From assembly GCA_041396125.1 (NCBI GenBank), contig JAWKZG010000026.1:1-55438 (forward strand): a stretch of 55,438 nucleotides of DNA, in the 5' to 3' direction. The first letter of the stretch is position 1. Each line of letters opens with the position of its first letter. The notes under the pieces were generated by a model. It was not told where the DNA came from, made no database searches, and saw only the letters and a list, made by a program, of their open reading frames with translations. This DNA comes from JAWKZG01 sp041396125 (GTDB lineage: Bacteria; Pseudomonadota; Gammaproteobacteria; Competibacterales; Competibacteraceae). Position numbers and translations under genes: made by a program. Shown here one piece after another: positions 8,782 through 17,153 of the stretch.

Positions 8782-9702
8782 CTAGCGCAAGCTGACGCGC
8801 GGGTCGAGTAGCGATGTCGCGATATCGGCCAGTAAATTGCCGATTACAATCGCGATGGCCGCTACTAAAGTTACCCCCATAATGATCGGAATATCGACGC
8901 GCTGAATGGCCTGCCAGGCCAGTTGGCCAATACCGGGCCAGCCGAATACGGATTCGACCACCACCGCGCCGCTCATGAAAATACCGATGTCCAGACCGAT
9001 CATCGCAACCACGGGCAGGATCGCGTTGCGCAGGCCGTGTACCAGAATCACCTGCGATTCCGGCACACCTTTGGCGCGGGCGGTGCGGATATAATCCTGC
9101 CGCAGTACATCGATAGTGGCCGAGCGGGTCATGCGCGAATACCAGCCGGCACCGGTAATGCCCAGGGTCAGGGCCGGCAGAATCAAATGGGAAAAAGTCC
9201 CGTAACCGCCCAGCGGAAACCAGTCGAGCAGATAGGCAAACACATACAGCAGCAATAAACCGACCACAAACTGCGGTGCCGAGACACCGACGAAAGACAA
9301 CACCATAACTGTCTGATCGGTCGCGCGTCCGCGCTGGGTAGCGGCAATCAGACCGGCGCTCAGACCGAGCAGTAATTCGAAGAAAATCGCCCCCGCCATC
9401 AGCAGTAAAGTGGCCGGCAGACGGCTGGCGATCAGTTCGCTGACATTGGTTTTCTGCACATAGGAACGGCCCAGATCGCCTTGTACCAGCCGGCTCAGAT
9501 AGCGTGCATATTGCACCGGCAGTGGTTGATCCAGCCCCAGTTGCTGGCGGATCGAGGCGACAGTATCAGCGCTGGCCGAACGACCGGCAATCATGCGTAC
9601 CGGATCAGCGGGGATCAGATACGACAGGATAAAAGTGACCACCGTCACGCCCCACAGAATAAACAGCGCCTGACCAATCCGTTTGAGTAAAAACCGGCCC
9701 AT
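8782..9702 (-). CDS. dppB: Dipeptide/oligopeptide ABC transporter permease (DppB type)
   Basis: Inner-membrane channel subunit, about six transmembrane helices, 306 residues from the ATG at 9702, which follows GGGAGG; longer in-frame starts run into dppC. Typical features are the N-terminal FLLKRIGQALFILWGVT helix, LGLDQPLPVQYARYLSRL, and the ATPase-contact EAA loop IRTARAKGVPESQVILVHG near residues 200-220. SLLDPRVSLR at the C-terminus is usual for DppB. The start lies 16 bases after the dppC stop, and the bases around both junctions repeat CATTAGCTGCG. Confidence 0.93.
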   Translation of the reverse strand: MGRFLLKRIGQALFILWGVTVVTFILSYLIPADPVRMIAGRSASADTVASIRQQLGLDQPLPVQYARYLSRLVQGDLGRSYVQKTNVSELIASRLPATLLLMAGAIFFELLLGLSAGLIAATQRGRATDQTVMVLSFVGVSAPQFVVGLLLLYVFAYLLDWFPLGGYGTFSHLILPALTLGITGAGWYSRMTRSATIDVLRQDYIRTARAKGVPESQVILVHGLRNAILPVVAMIGLDIGIFMSGAVVVESVFGWPGIGQLAWQAIQRVDIPIIMGVTLVAAIAIVIGNLLADIATSLLDPRVSLR

Positions 9703-9718
9703 TAGCTGCGTCCTCCCA

Positions 9719-10606
9719 TTAGCTGCGGCCTCTTTGTGTAGGATCAAGGGCATCGCGCAGTGCATCGCCGACCAGATTAAAGGCCAGCGCTAATAATAAG
9801 ATTGCAGCACCAGGGAAAAACACTAGCCAGGGCGCATCCAGAAAATACGACTGGCTTTCGAAGATAATGCCGCCCCAGGACGGTGTTGGCGGCTGCACGC
9901 CGACGCCCAGAAATGACAGGGTGGCTTCGTATAGCACAGTGGTGCTGATGCCCAGCGTGCCCCAGACCAGTATGGTGGGCACCAGATGCGGGAAAATATG
10001 GCTGGCAACAATACGCCCCCAGCCGGCGCCGAGGGCGCGGGCGGCTTCAATGTATTCGCGTTCGACCAGGGCGCGGGTCTGGGTATAGACCACGCGGGCG
10101 ATCTGCACCCAGTTCACCAGCGCGATCACCAGCGCCACAATCCATAAACTCGGGCCGATAATCGCCGCCAGCGCAATCGCCAGCAGCAGCGCCGGAAACG
10201 CCATCATCAGATCGGTGAAACGCATGATCGCGAGGCCGATCCAGCCACCGAAAAAGCCTGCCAGCATGCCCAGTGTGGTGCCGATGATCACGGCTGCCAG
10301 ATTGGCGACCACGCCGATAATCAGTGATGTGCGTGCGCCGTACAGCACGCGGGCGTACAGATCGCGGCCCAGGGTATCGGTGCCCAGCCAGAATTTTGCA
10401 TCTGGCGGCAGTGGTGCACCTTCCAGCGTCAAGCCATCGAAAAACTGCTCGGTTGGTCCCAGCGGGGCCAGCACCGGTGCCAGTATGGCCGCTATGCTGA
10501 GCAGCAGGAGCAGTATCGCTGCGCTCAGTCCACGCCGGCTTTTTTTGAAGCGACGCCAGGTTTCGGAACGAAAACCTTGTCGGGTTTGCTGCAGAGTGTC
10601 GTGCAT
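9719..10606 (-). CDS. dppC: Dipeptide/oligopeptide ABC transporter permease (DppC type)
   Basis: Second inner-membrane channel subunit, 295 residues from ATG 10606, and the first gene of the minus-strand uptake operon. Typical DppC/OppC features are the N-terminal helix with ILAPVLAPLGP, the motif FWLGTDTLGRDLYARVLYGA, the EAA loop YIEAARALGAGWGRIVASHI, and the C-terminal DALDPTQRG. No strong ribosome site precedes the ATG. A GTG-started extension up to 10777 is open but adds about 57 residues that do not look like DppC, so the shorter form is preferred. Confidence 0.93.
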   Translation of the reverse strand: MHDTLQQTRQGFRSETWRRFKKSRRGLSAAILLLLLSIAAILAPVLAPLGPTEQFFDGLTLEGAPLPPDAKFWLGTDTLGRDLYARVLYGARTSLIIGVVANLAAVIIGTTLGMLAGFFGGWIGLAIMRFTDLMMAFPALLLAIALAAIIGPSLWIVALVIALVNWVQIARVVYTQTRALVEREYIEAARALGAGWGRIVASHIFPHLVPTILVWGTLGISTTVLYEATLSFLGVGVQPPTPSWGGIIFESQSYFLDAPWLVFFPGAAILLLALAFNLVGDALRDALDPTQRGRS

Positions 10607-10912
10607 GGATACAAGATTAGCATGCCTGGATTCAAGAATCTGTTGCTGAAATAGTGCCTGATCAGGCGCAGAAAAGCACCTGATGGCAGGTAAAACTGCT
10701 AAAGCCCTGCATGATGAAAACCTGATTGGTGAAGAAAACGAAAACCATGATGGTTTGTTCTTGTACGGGTTTTGCACCGGCAGGTGCTGACAAAATTTTT
10801 ACAATTCTTTCACAGCTATGTGACCCTATAGCCCGTTTATTCTACTACCTTGCAAGCACGGATTTGCGCAAACCCGCCTCATCATATGATTAATATATCA
10901 AGGAGTTGAATC
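10607..10912. other. Divergent intergenic region between dppC and the VWA gene
   Basis: 306 bases without a convincing gene. It must hold the promoter of the minus-strand peptide operon and that of the plus-strand VWA gene. Visible elements are a 12-base palindrome at 10656-10667, a TATGAT box at 10885-10890, and the AAGGAG ribosome site of the VWA gene. No clear -35 box was found for either direction. Confidence 0.5.
10656..10667. promoter_or_regulatory. 12-base perfect palindrome upstream of dppC, candidate operator
   Basis: GCCTGATCAGGC is a perfect palindrome 50 bases upstream of the dppC start, in the divergent region. A repressor or activator dimer could bind it and control the peptide operon. 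No second copy was noticed in the window, and no regulator gene is adjacent, so this is only a candidate. Confidence 0.25.
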
Positions 10913-12262
10913 ATGCAGACAACAACAGAACGGTGTTACTGGCGAGTGCTTACGGGTGTGGTATTGGCACTCGGCCTGACCGGAGTGTCCCAGGCCAGAC
11001 AGGATAATCCCCGGATAGGGCTTGAAGTGGCTGTAGGCACGCCGGTTATGCTGGCGGGACACACCCAGAAAGCCTATCTCAAAGTGGGTCTGATCGGCTT
11101 TGAACTGACGCAGGACGTGCCGCATACGCCGGCCAATGTCGCTATCGTGCTGGATAAATCCGGCTCTATGCAGGGTGAGAAAATCGCGCGTGCCCGTGAT
11201 GCAGCCAGTCTGGCGATCAGCAAGCTGGGCCGGGATGATATTGCCGCCATCGTGAGTTATGACAATGTCGTGCGGGTTGATATGCCGGCCACCCGCGTCA
11301 GCGATAAAGACGAATTCCGGCGTCGTATCAATGCGATTGCGGCCAATGGCAATACTGCGCTGTTCGCCGGGGTCAGCAAGGGCGCGCATGAGGTGCGCAA
11401 ATTTCTGGATCGCAACCGGGTCAACCGGGTTATTCTGCTGTCGGACGGTCTGGCCAATGTCGGCCCCAGTTCACCGTTCGAGCTGGGACAACTGGGTGCG
11501 GCGCTGGCACGCGAAAGCATCAGTGTATCGACCATCGGGCTCGGCCTGGGGTATAACGAGGATCTGATGACCCAGCTGGCCGGCATGAGCGATGGCAATC
11601 ATGCATTTGCCGAAAATGCCGACGATCTGGCGCGGATTTTTACCGCCGAGTTTGGCGATGTGTTATCGGTCATCGCGCAGGATGTGCAAATCCGCATTCG
11701 CTGCGCCGACGGGGTGCGACCACTGCGGGTGCTGGGTCGGGAAAGCACAATCGATGGCCAGGATGTGATCGTGAATTTGCATCAGATCTATGGCGAACAG
11801 GAAAAATTCGTGGTGCTGGAAATCGAGGTCGCGGCCGCAGAGGCTAACGAACAGCGCGATCTGGCCTGGGTGGATGTGGGGTATCAGAATACCATTACCC
11901 GGCAGGCCGACCAGTTGCGCGGTAGTGTCAGCGTCGCGTTTAGCGGCTCGGCAACGGCGGTTAAAGAATCTGCCGACGACGAGGTAATGACCGATACCGT
12001 CAGCCAGATTGCCAATGAAATGAGCAAGCGTGCACTGGAACTGCGCGATGAAGGTCGGGTCGAGGAAGCCCAGCAGCAACTGAAGGAAAGCGCGGCCTAT
12101 TTGCGCAGTAATGCCGCTGAGTATCGTTCCGACAAGCTGGAACAACTGGGGGCCGAGTTCGAGCAGGATGCCGATGCACTGGAAGATTCAGCTGACTGGA
12201 ATAGAACCCGTAAAGCGCTTAAAAAGAAACAGTACTCGCTGGAGAAGCAGCAGCGCTATTGA
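10913..12262 (+). CDS. Secreted von Willebrand factor A (VWA) domain protein
   Basis: Exported protein of 449 residues whose VWA domain probably binds a partner through a divalent metal. A signal peptide covers about 1-28 (ending VSQA). The metal-ion-dependent adhesion site is complete: D81-x-S83-x-S85 in LDKSGSM, T148 in NGNTALF and D178 in LLSDGLANVG. A beta-rich domain follows (about 235-330). The last 90 residues are charged and helical, rich in Glu, Lys and Gln (EEAQQQLKES, KKKQYSLEKQQRY), likely a coiled coil. ATG 10913 follows AAGGAG. No membrane anchor is seen. The function is unknown; it lies upstream of a two-component system, separated by two palindromic repeats. Confidence 0.85.
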   Translation: MQTTTERCYWRVLTGVVLALGLTGVSQARQDNPRIGLEVAVGTPVMLAGHTQKAYLKVGLIGFELTQDVPHTPANVAIVLDKSGSMQGEKIARARDAASLAISKLGRDDIAAIVSYDNVVRVDMPATRVSDKDEFRRRINAIAANGNTALFAGVSKGAHEVRKFLDRNRVNRVILLSDGLANVGPSSPFELGQLGAALARESISVSTIGLGLGYNEDLMTQLAGMSDGNHAFAENADDLARIFTAEFGDVLSVIAQDVQIRIRCADGVRPLRVLGRESTIDGQDVIVNLHQIYGEQEKFVVLEIEVAAAEANEQRDLAWVDVGYQNTITRQADQLRGSVSVAFSGSATAVKESADDEVMTDTVSQIANEMSKRALELRDEGRVEEAQQQLKESAAYLRSNAAEYRSDKLEQLGAEFEQDADALEDSADWNRTRKALKKKQYSLEKQQRY

Positions 12263-12317
12263 TCTGGAAAACCTCGCTACTGTTTTAAAGTGGATAGGCC
12301 ATAGCAACATGCTCTGG

Positions 12318-12337
12318 ATTCCCGCCTGCGCGGGAAT
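12318..12337. repeat. dRS3-like palindromic repeat, copy 1
   Basis: ATTCCC-N8-GGGAAT, the 20-base form known as dRS3 in Neisseria and common in other proteobacteria. It sits inside a longer unit of about 36 bases, starting TCTGGATTCCCGCCTG and ending ACGGACTTATG, that recurs 68 bases downstream with two mismatches. Intergenic, after the VWA gene. Confidence 0.75.
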
Positions 12338-12385
12338 GACGGACTTATGTGTGAGGTCGAGAGTTGTGGCTTGAGCTGATTCTGG

Positions 12386-12405
12386 ATTCCCGCCTGGGCG
12401 GGAAT
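12386..12405. repeat. dRS3-like palindromic repeat, copy 2
   Basis: Second ATTCCC-N8-GGGAAT element, in the same orientation as the first and embedded in the same 36-base unit. The pair fills the gap between the VWA gene and the histidine kinase and could form hairpins in the transcript. Confidence 0.75.
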
Positions 12406-12451
12406 AACGGACTTATGGGGGGTTGCATGACCTTGGGTTGGACGCTGATCG

Positions 12452-14116
12452 GTGCGCAGTAAAATACTGATTCCGCTGCTGCTGATCGTGCTGCTGCCGT
12501 TGCTGCTGCTGAGTCTGGCGGCCTGGCGTCTGGTACAAAGCGAACGCGCTGCGCTCGCGCATCAGGTGCAAAGCCTGGTCGCGGCGCAATTGCAGAACGT
12601 GGATGATACGCTGCAAAATTACTTTCAGCGTAAACAGCAACAACTGGACACAGCGCTGACCGAACTGGCGCGCGTTCTGAACCAGTCAACCGCGTCCGCT
12701 ATCGAGCCGGTACTGGATCGTTATAACCGCGAGCAGCCTGGGGTCCGGCAATTGTTTGTACTGACCGCCCGGAACGAGCGGCTGTATCCCCCGGCGCAGC
12801 TGAACCCCCAGGAGCAGCGCTTTATGACGCGCAGTGCAGCGTTTTGGGACAATTTAAGCGCTCTGCAGCAAAACCGGCCCGCCGCACCGGCACCTGCGGA
12901 TACACCGTCATCGCTGCTGTCCCGCTCTGCCGCTGTCAGCAAGACCGGGCCAGCAGATGACCTGATGCACAACCAGGGCTGGTATATCTGGCAATGGGGC
13001 ACACAAACCCATCTGATCTACTGGCGCTGGGATCAGCAGCAACGGGTGTGGGGCATCGAACTGGACCCCAGCTACCTGCTGGCCGAGCTGATTGCAGTGC
13101 TGCCGGCCACCAGCGCCGACGCATCGGCTGCGGCCCGCCTGCAATTGCAGGATGCCAATGGTACCGTGCTGTACCAATGGGGTGATTACCAGCCGGCTTC
13201 GCAGCAGCGACCTCTGCTGCTGCGCCCGCTCAGCCATCCGCTGGGCAGCTGGTCGCTCAGTTATTTCGCCCCGGCTTTAACGCTGGGGCGCAGTCAGTTA
13301 TGGTTGATCTCGCTGGCGGCGATTACCGCCGTGGGGCTGGCATTGGGGCTGCTGGCCTGGTTTCTGTACCGGGAGCACCAGCGCGAATTGCGGTTAGCGC
13401 AGCAACGGGTCAACTTCGTCAATCAGGTTTCGCATGAACTGAAGACACCCTTAACCAATATCCGTATGTACGCCGAGCTGCTTGAAGACCGTCTGGACAC
13501 CGTGCTGGAGGACGAACCGCACACGGGCGACGTGGGTACGCCACAGCGCTATCTGGCGGTGATCGTCAGTGAAAGCCAGCGGTTGTCGCGGCTGATCAAT
13601 AATGTGCTGAGTTTTGCCGGCTGGCAGAAAAACCGCCTGGCCTTGCGGCCCCGTCCTGCTGTTGTGGATGAGGTGATAGGGACCGCTGTCGAGACCTTCC
13701 GGCCTTTACTGGCCGCCAAGCAGATTGGTATGACCCTGCATCTGCAAGCTCCGCAGCAGGTCAGCCTGGACCCGGATGTGCTGGAACAGATTCTGAATAA
13801 CCTGCTCGGCAATGTCGAAAAATATGTTGCCGCAGGCGGTCAGGTCACGCTGGCCAGCTGGCAGCGCGGCGAGCAGAGTTTTATTCGCCTGCAGGATGAT
13901 GGCCCCGGTATTCCGGCGCGCGAGCGTCAGCGCATTTTCGAACCGTTTTATCGGCTTGGCTCGGCCCTGACCGAGGGCGTCAGCGGAGCCGGACTGGGTC
14001 TGACTATCAGCCGCGAGCTGGCGCGTTTGCACGGTGGTGATCTGGCGCTGGAGCCAACGCCAGTTGGCGCGTGTTTTTTATTGCGCATTAGTGCGCTGCC
14101 GGAGATCGCACCATGA
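12452..14116 (+). CDS. Sensor histidine kinase
   Basis: Inner-membrane sensor kinase, 554 residues, that autophosphorylates and passes phosphate to the regulator it overlaps. One transmembrane helix lies at about 5-24 and a second near 285-308. The roughly 260 residues between form a large periplasmic sensor, Gln- and Ala-rich with a helical start. The phosphoacceptor is H328 in VSHELKTPLTN. The ATP-binding domain shows the N box EQILNNLLGNVEKY, G1 DDGPGIP and G2 GAGLGLTISREL. No clear HAMP domain separates the second helix from the kinase core. The start is GTG 12452; a stop lies just upstream in frame. It overlaps the regulator gene by ATGA. Confidence 0.92.
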   Translation: MRSKILIPLLLIVLLPLLLLSLAAWRLVQSERAALAHQVQSLVAAQLQNVDDTLQNYFQRKQQQLDTALTELARVLNQSTASAIEPVLDRYNREQPGVRQLFVLTARNERLYPPAQLNPQEQRFMTRSAAFWDNLSALQQNRPAAPAPADTPSSLLSRSAAVSKTGPADDLMHNQGWYIWQWGTQTHLIYWRWDQQQRVWGIELDPSYLLAELIAVLPATSADASAAARLQLQDANGTVLYQWGDYQPASQQRPLLLRPLSHPLGSWSLSYFAPALTLGRSQLWLISLAAITAVGLALGLLAWFLYREHQRELRLAQQRVNFVNQVSHELKTPLTNIRMYAELLEDRLDTVLEDEPHTGDVGTPQRYLAVIVSESQRLSRLINNVLSFAGWQKNRLALRPRPAVVDEVIGTAVETFRPLLAAKQIGMTLHLQAPQQVSLDPDVLEQILNNLLGNVEKYVAAGGQVTLASWQRGEQSFIRLQDDGPGIPARERQRIFEPFYRLGSALTEGVSGAGLGLTISRELARLHGGDLALEPTPVGACFLLRISALPEIAP

Positions 14117-14799
14117 AAGTTCTGATTGCCGAAGACGATAGCCATATCTGCCAGGGTCTGCAGGATTTACTGGCCGGCGAAGGCTATTGCACCATTGCCG
14201 CGTTCGATGGCGAGCAGGCTTTGCAGTTGTTTGAGCGTGAGCAGCCGGATTTTGTCCTGCTCGATATCATGATGCCGCGCCGCGATGGTTATCAGGTCTG
14301 CCGCGAAATCCGTCAGCGCAACGCGCATGTCCCGGTGATTTTTATCAGTGCCAAATCAGAAGAACTCGACCGGGTGGTCGGGCTGGAACTCGGTGCTGAT
14401 GATTACATCATGAAGCCTTTTGGCACGCGTGAAGTCATCGCCCGGATTCGCGCGGTCACCCGGCGCTGTTTCAGTCAACGGGAGCCAGCCGAACTGCCGG
14501 TAGCGTTCACTATGGCTGATCTGCTTATCGATCCGGCTGAATTGCGCGCCCGACGCGGCAGTGAGCAGATCGAACTGAGTCTGCGCGATATCAAAATTCT
14601 GGCGCTGTTGCACGCCAATCCCGGTAAAGTAATCAGCCGTGATGTACTTTATGATCATGCCTGGGGGCGGGCTTATTTACCGAGTAGCCGCACCCTGGAT
14701 CAGCATATTTCCAAACTGCGTAAAAGCATCGAACACGACCCGGCCAGGCCCACTATTATTCAAACGGTGCATGGGGTAGGGTATCGCTACGATGGTTAA
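14113..14799 (+). CDS. Response regulator transcription factor, OmpR/PhoB family
   Basis: DNA-binding partner of the upstream kinase, 228 residues. The receiver domain (1-120) has the acidic pocket EDD, phosphoacceptor D51 in LLDIMMPRRDGY, and the switch residues in FISAKSEE and GADDYIMKPFG. A winged-helix C-terminal domain (about 135-228) ends with the OmpR-family signature VHGVGYRYDG. Four-base overlap with the kinase makes a translationally coupled pair. Targets are not evident; the next gene starts 15 bases downstream and could share the transcript. Confidence 0.95.
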   Translation: MKVLIAEDDSHICQGLQDLLAGEGYCTIAAFDGEQALQLFEREQPDFVLLDIMMPRRDGYQVCREIRQRNAHVPVIFISAKSEELDRVVGLELGADDYIMKPFGTREVIARIRAVTRRCFSQREPAELPVAFTMADLLIDPAELRARRGSEQIELSLRDIKILALLHANPGKVISRDVLYDHAWGRAYLPSSRTLDQHISKLRKSIEHDPARPTIIQTVHGVGYRYDG

Positions 14800-14814
14800 G
14801 GAGACATAAAAAGA

Positions 14815-16368
14815 ATGAAGAAGCCGATGAACGGGGCGGAAAGCCTGGTGCAAACGCTGTTGAATGGCGGCGTGGATGTCAGTTTTACCAATCCCGGCAC
14901 GTCCGAGATGCATTTTGTCGCTGCGCTGGACGGTGCGCCAGCCATGCGCTGTGTGCTCTGCCTGTTTGAAGGTGTCGCGACAGGGGCGGCAGACGGTTAC
15001 GCCCGTATGGCGGACAAACCGGCCGCGACCTTGCTGCATCTGGGGCCGGGGCTGGCGAACGGGCTGGCCAATATCCATAACGCCAAACGGGCCAATAGCC
15101 CGATGGTGAATATCATTGGTGATCATGCCAGTTATCATTTACGTTTCGATGCCCCGTTGACGGCGGATATCGAGACAACCGCAAAGCCCTATTCGCACTG
15201 GATCAAACGCTCGCTGAACAGCCAGCAAGTGGCGGCTGACGGCGCGGCGGCCATTCAGGCTGCACGCAGCAGTCCGGGCCGGATTGCGACCCTGATTCTG
15301 CCGGGTGATACAGCCTGGAATGCAGCCCAGGGAGCAGCCGAAGCACCGGTTATTCCGCCCCCGGCGCCAGTGCCCGCGGAACACATCGACGCCGCAGCGG
15401 CAGTGCTGCGAAGTGGCGAACCCTGTGTGCTACTGCTGGCGGGCAAGGCACTGCGTGAGCGCGGGCTGGAACTGGCTGGACAAATCTGTGCTGCCACCGG
15501 TGCCAGCATGTTGGCGCAGACATCCAATGCCCGTTTGCAGCGCGGTGCCGGTCGGACGCCGATTGAACGGGTGCCGTATCCGGTGCCGCAAGCGCTGGAG
15601 TGTCTGGCTGGTTTTCGTCATGCGATCCTGATCGGGGCCAAAGAGCCGATCGCGTTTTTTGCCTATCCTGACCGGCCAAGTCGCTTGTTGCCGGAAGGTT
15701 GCCAGGTGCATGCTCTGGCCGCTCCGGAACAAGCGCTGGAACAAGCTTTGGCTGATCTGGCAGCCGCGCTGGATGCCACCCAGCCTGCCCCGGTGTTCGA
15801 GCTGGCACCGCCAGCTGTGCCGCAGGGCGCGCTGACACCGGTCAATCTGGCCCTGAGCGTGGCCGCTTTATTGCCCGACAATGCCATCGTGGCGGACGAA
15901 TCAGTCTCGACCGGCCGGGCGTTTTTTCAATACATCCGGGATGTTCCGCCGCATGACTGGATTCAGGTCACCGGCGGTGCTATCGGCAACGGTCCGCCGC
16001 TGGCAACTGGCGCGGCCATAGCCTGCCCCGAACGCTGGGTGATCAATCTGCAGGCCGATGGCAGTGCCATGTATACCCTGCAGGCCTTGTGGACCCAGGC
16101 CCGTGAGCGGCTCAAGGTGATCACGGTTATCCTGGCTAACAATGCCTATGCCATTCTGCAGGGCGAAATGCGCACTGTCGGCGTGGGTGAGTTCGGTCCG
16201 AAAGCCCAGTCTATGCTGGAGTTGACCAATCCCGAACTGGACTGGGTCAGTCTGGCGCAGGGCATGGGCGTACCCGGCGGTCGGGCCGAGACCTGCGAGG
16301 ATTTCAGCCGCTTGTTTCAGCAGGCGCTGGCGGGTGACGGCCCCTTTTTGATTGAGGCGCGGATCTAG
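14815..16368 (+). CDS. Thiamine-diphosphate-dependent enzyme, acetolactate synthase large-subunit-like
   Basis: ThDP enzyme of 517 residues with the three domains of the acetohydroxyacid synthase/benzoylformate decarboxylase superfamily. The N-terminal pyrimidine-binding domain holds the catalytic Glu in LCLFEGVATGAADGYARM. The middle domain spans about 190-320. The C-terminal diphosphate-binding motif is ADGSAMYTLQALWT to ILANNAYAILQGE. There is no partner small subunit next to it, so biosynthetic IlvB is unlikely. Similar stand-alone proteins are annotated loosely as acetolactate synthase. The substrate is probably a 2-keto acid. The ATG at 14815 follows AAGGAG and is only 15 bases after the response regulator. 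Confidence 0.85.
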   Translation: MKKPMNGAESLVQTLLNGGVDVSFTNPGTSEMHFVAALDGAPAMRCVLCLFEGVATGAADGYARMADKPAATLLHLGPGLANGLANIHNAKRANSPMVNIIGDHASYHLRFDAPLTADIETTAKPYSHWIKRSLNSQQVAADGAAAIQAARSSPGRIATLILPGDTAWNAAQGAAEAPVIPPPAPVPAEHIDAAAAVLRSGEPCVLLLAGKALRERGLELAGQICAATGASMLAQTSNARLQRGAGRTPIERVPYPVPQALECLAGFRHAILIGAKEPIAFFAYPDRPSRLLPEGCQVHALAAPEQALEQALADLAAALDATQPAPVFELAPPAVPQGALTPVNLALSVAALLPDNAIVADESVSTGRAFFQYIRDVPPHDWIQVTGGAIGNGPPLATGAAIACPERWVINLQADGSAMYTLQALWTQARERLKVITVILANNAYAILQGEMRTVGVGEFGPKAQSMLELTNPELDWVSLAQGMGVPGGRAETCEDFSRLFQQALAGDGPFLIEARI

Positions 16369-16445
16369 CCATAGTAGCCGCTGTGCAAGCAAGTGCAGCC
16401 ACGCTAAAGTAGCCTTATCCGGTTTGCGTGCTCGCGGAGCCTGCC

Positions 16446-17072
16446 ATGCCCAGTATTTATCAGCTCAAACCTGCTTTTCAGAATCTGTTGCGGCCATTGT
16501 GCCGCCGTCTGGCCGCTGCCGGGGTTACCGCCAATCAGGTCACGCTGGCGGCGGTGCTGTTGTCACTACTGACCGGTTTGCTGATTGCGTATCAGGCTCC
16601 CGCAGTCTGGCCGTTGTTACTGCTGCCGCCGGTGTTGCTGATTCGCATGGCGCTGAACGCTATTGATGGCATGCTGGCGCGCGAGCACGGCATGGCCTCA
16701 TCACTGGGTGCCATCCTGAATGAACTGGGCGATGTGATTGCCGATAGCGCATTATGGCTGCCATTAGCTTTTCTGCCCGGTGTGTCGGGCAGTTTGATTG
16801 TCGGTGTCACCGTGCTGGCTATCCTGACCGAGATGACCGGCGTGATCGGGCTGCAGATCGGGGCCAGTCGGCGTTACGACGGCCCGCTGGGCAAGAGCGA
16901 CCGGGCCTTGCTGTTGGGGACGCTGGGTCTGCTGCTAGGGCTGGGTCTGTCAGCAGGCTTATGGCTGGACGGATTGCTCGGCCTGACGTTGCTGTTCCTG
17001 GCCCACACGATCTATAACCGCGCCCGTCAGGCTTTGCTTGAAATCGGTCAGATACCGGCTGAAAAATTATGA
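16446..17072 (+). CDS. ynbA: CDP-alcohol phosphatidyltransferase family protein, YnbA-like
   Basis: Integral membrane enzyme that would swap CMP on a CDP-activated lipid for an alcohol, 208 residues, about six helices. The CDP-alcohol motif is NAIDGMLAREHG followed by LGAILNELGD. Two positions that are Asp in most members are Asn here, as I recall also for E. coli YnbA, whose SLLTGLL and GKSDRAL blocks it shares. ATG 16446 follows GGAG; a GTG at 16428 is also open. It is followed by a ynbB-like gene, the same order as E. coli ynbA-ynbB. Past its TGA the same frame stays open for 27 codons and runs directly into the ynbB ATG. Confidence 0.85.
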   Translation: MPSIYQLKPAFQNLLRPLCRRLAAAGVTANQVTLAAVLLSLLTGLLIAYQAPAVWPLLLLPPVLLIRMALNAIDGMLAREHGMASSLGAILNELGDVIADSALWLPLAFLPGVSGSLIVGVTVLAILTEMTGVIGLQIGASRRYDGPLGKSDRALLLGTLGLLLGLGLSAGLWLDGLLGLTLLFLAHTIYNRARQALLEIGQIPAEKL

Positions 17073-17153
17073 TGCCTGCCCGCTGTTGCAAGCCCGCGTA
17101 TTGCAGTGCGGGTTCTTGCCGTACCACTTGTTGTTGGAACATTAGCCGCCGCA

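Noticed and set aside
14815..16368. Biosynthetic acetolactate synthase IlvB/IlvI
   Set aside because: No small regulatory subunit next to it and a divergent diphosphate motif (ADG); a stand-alone ThDP enzyme fits better.
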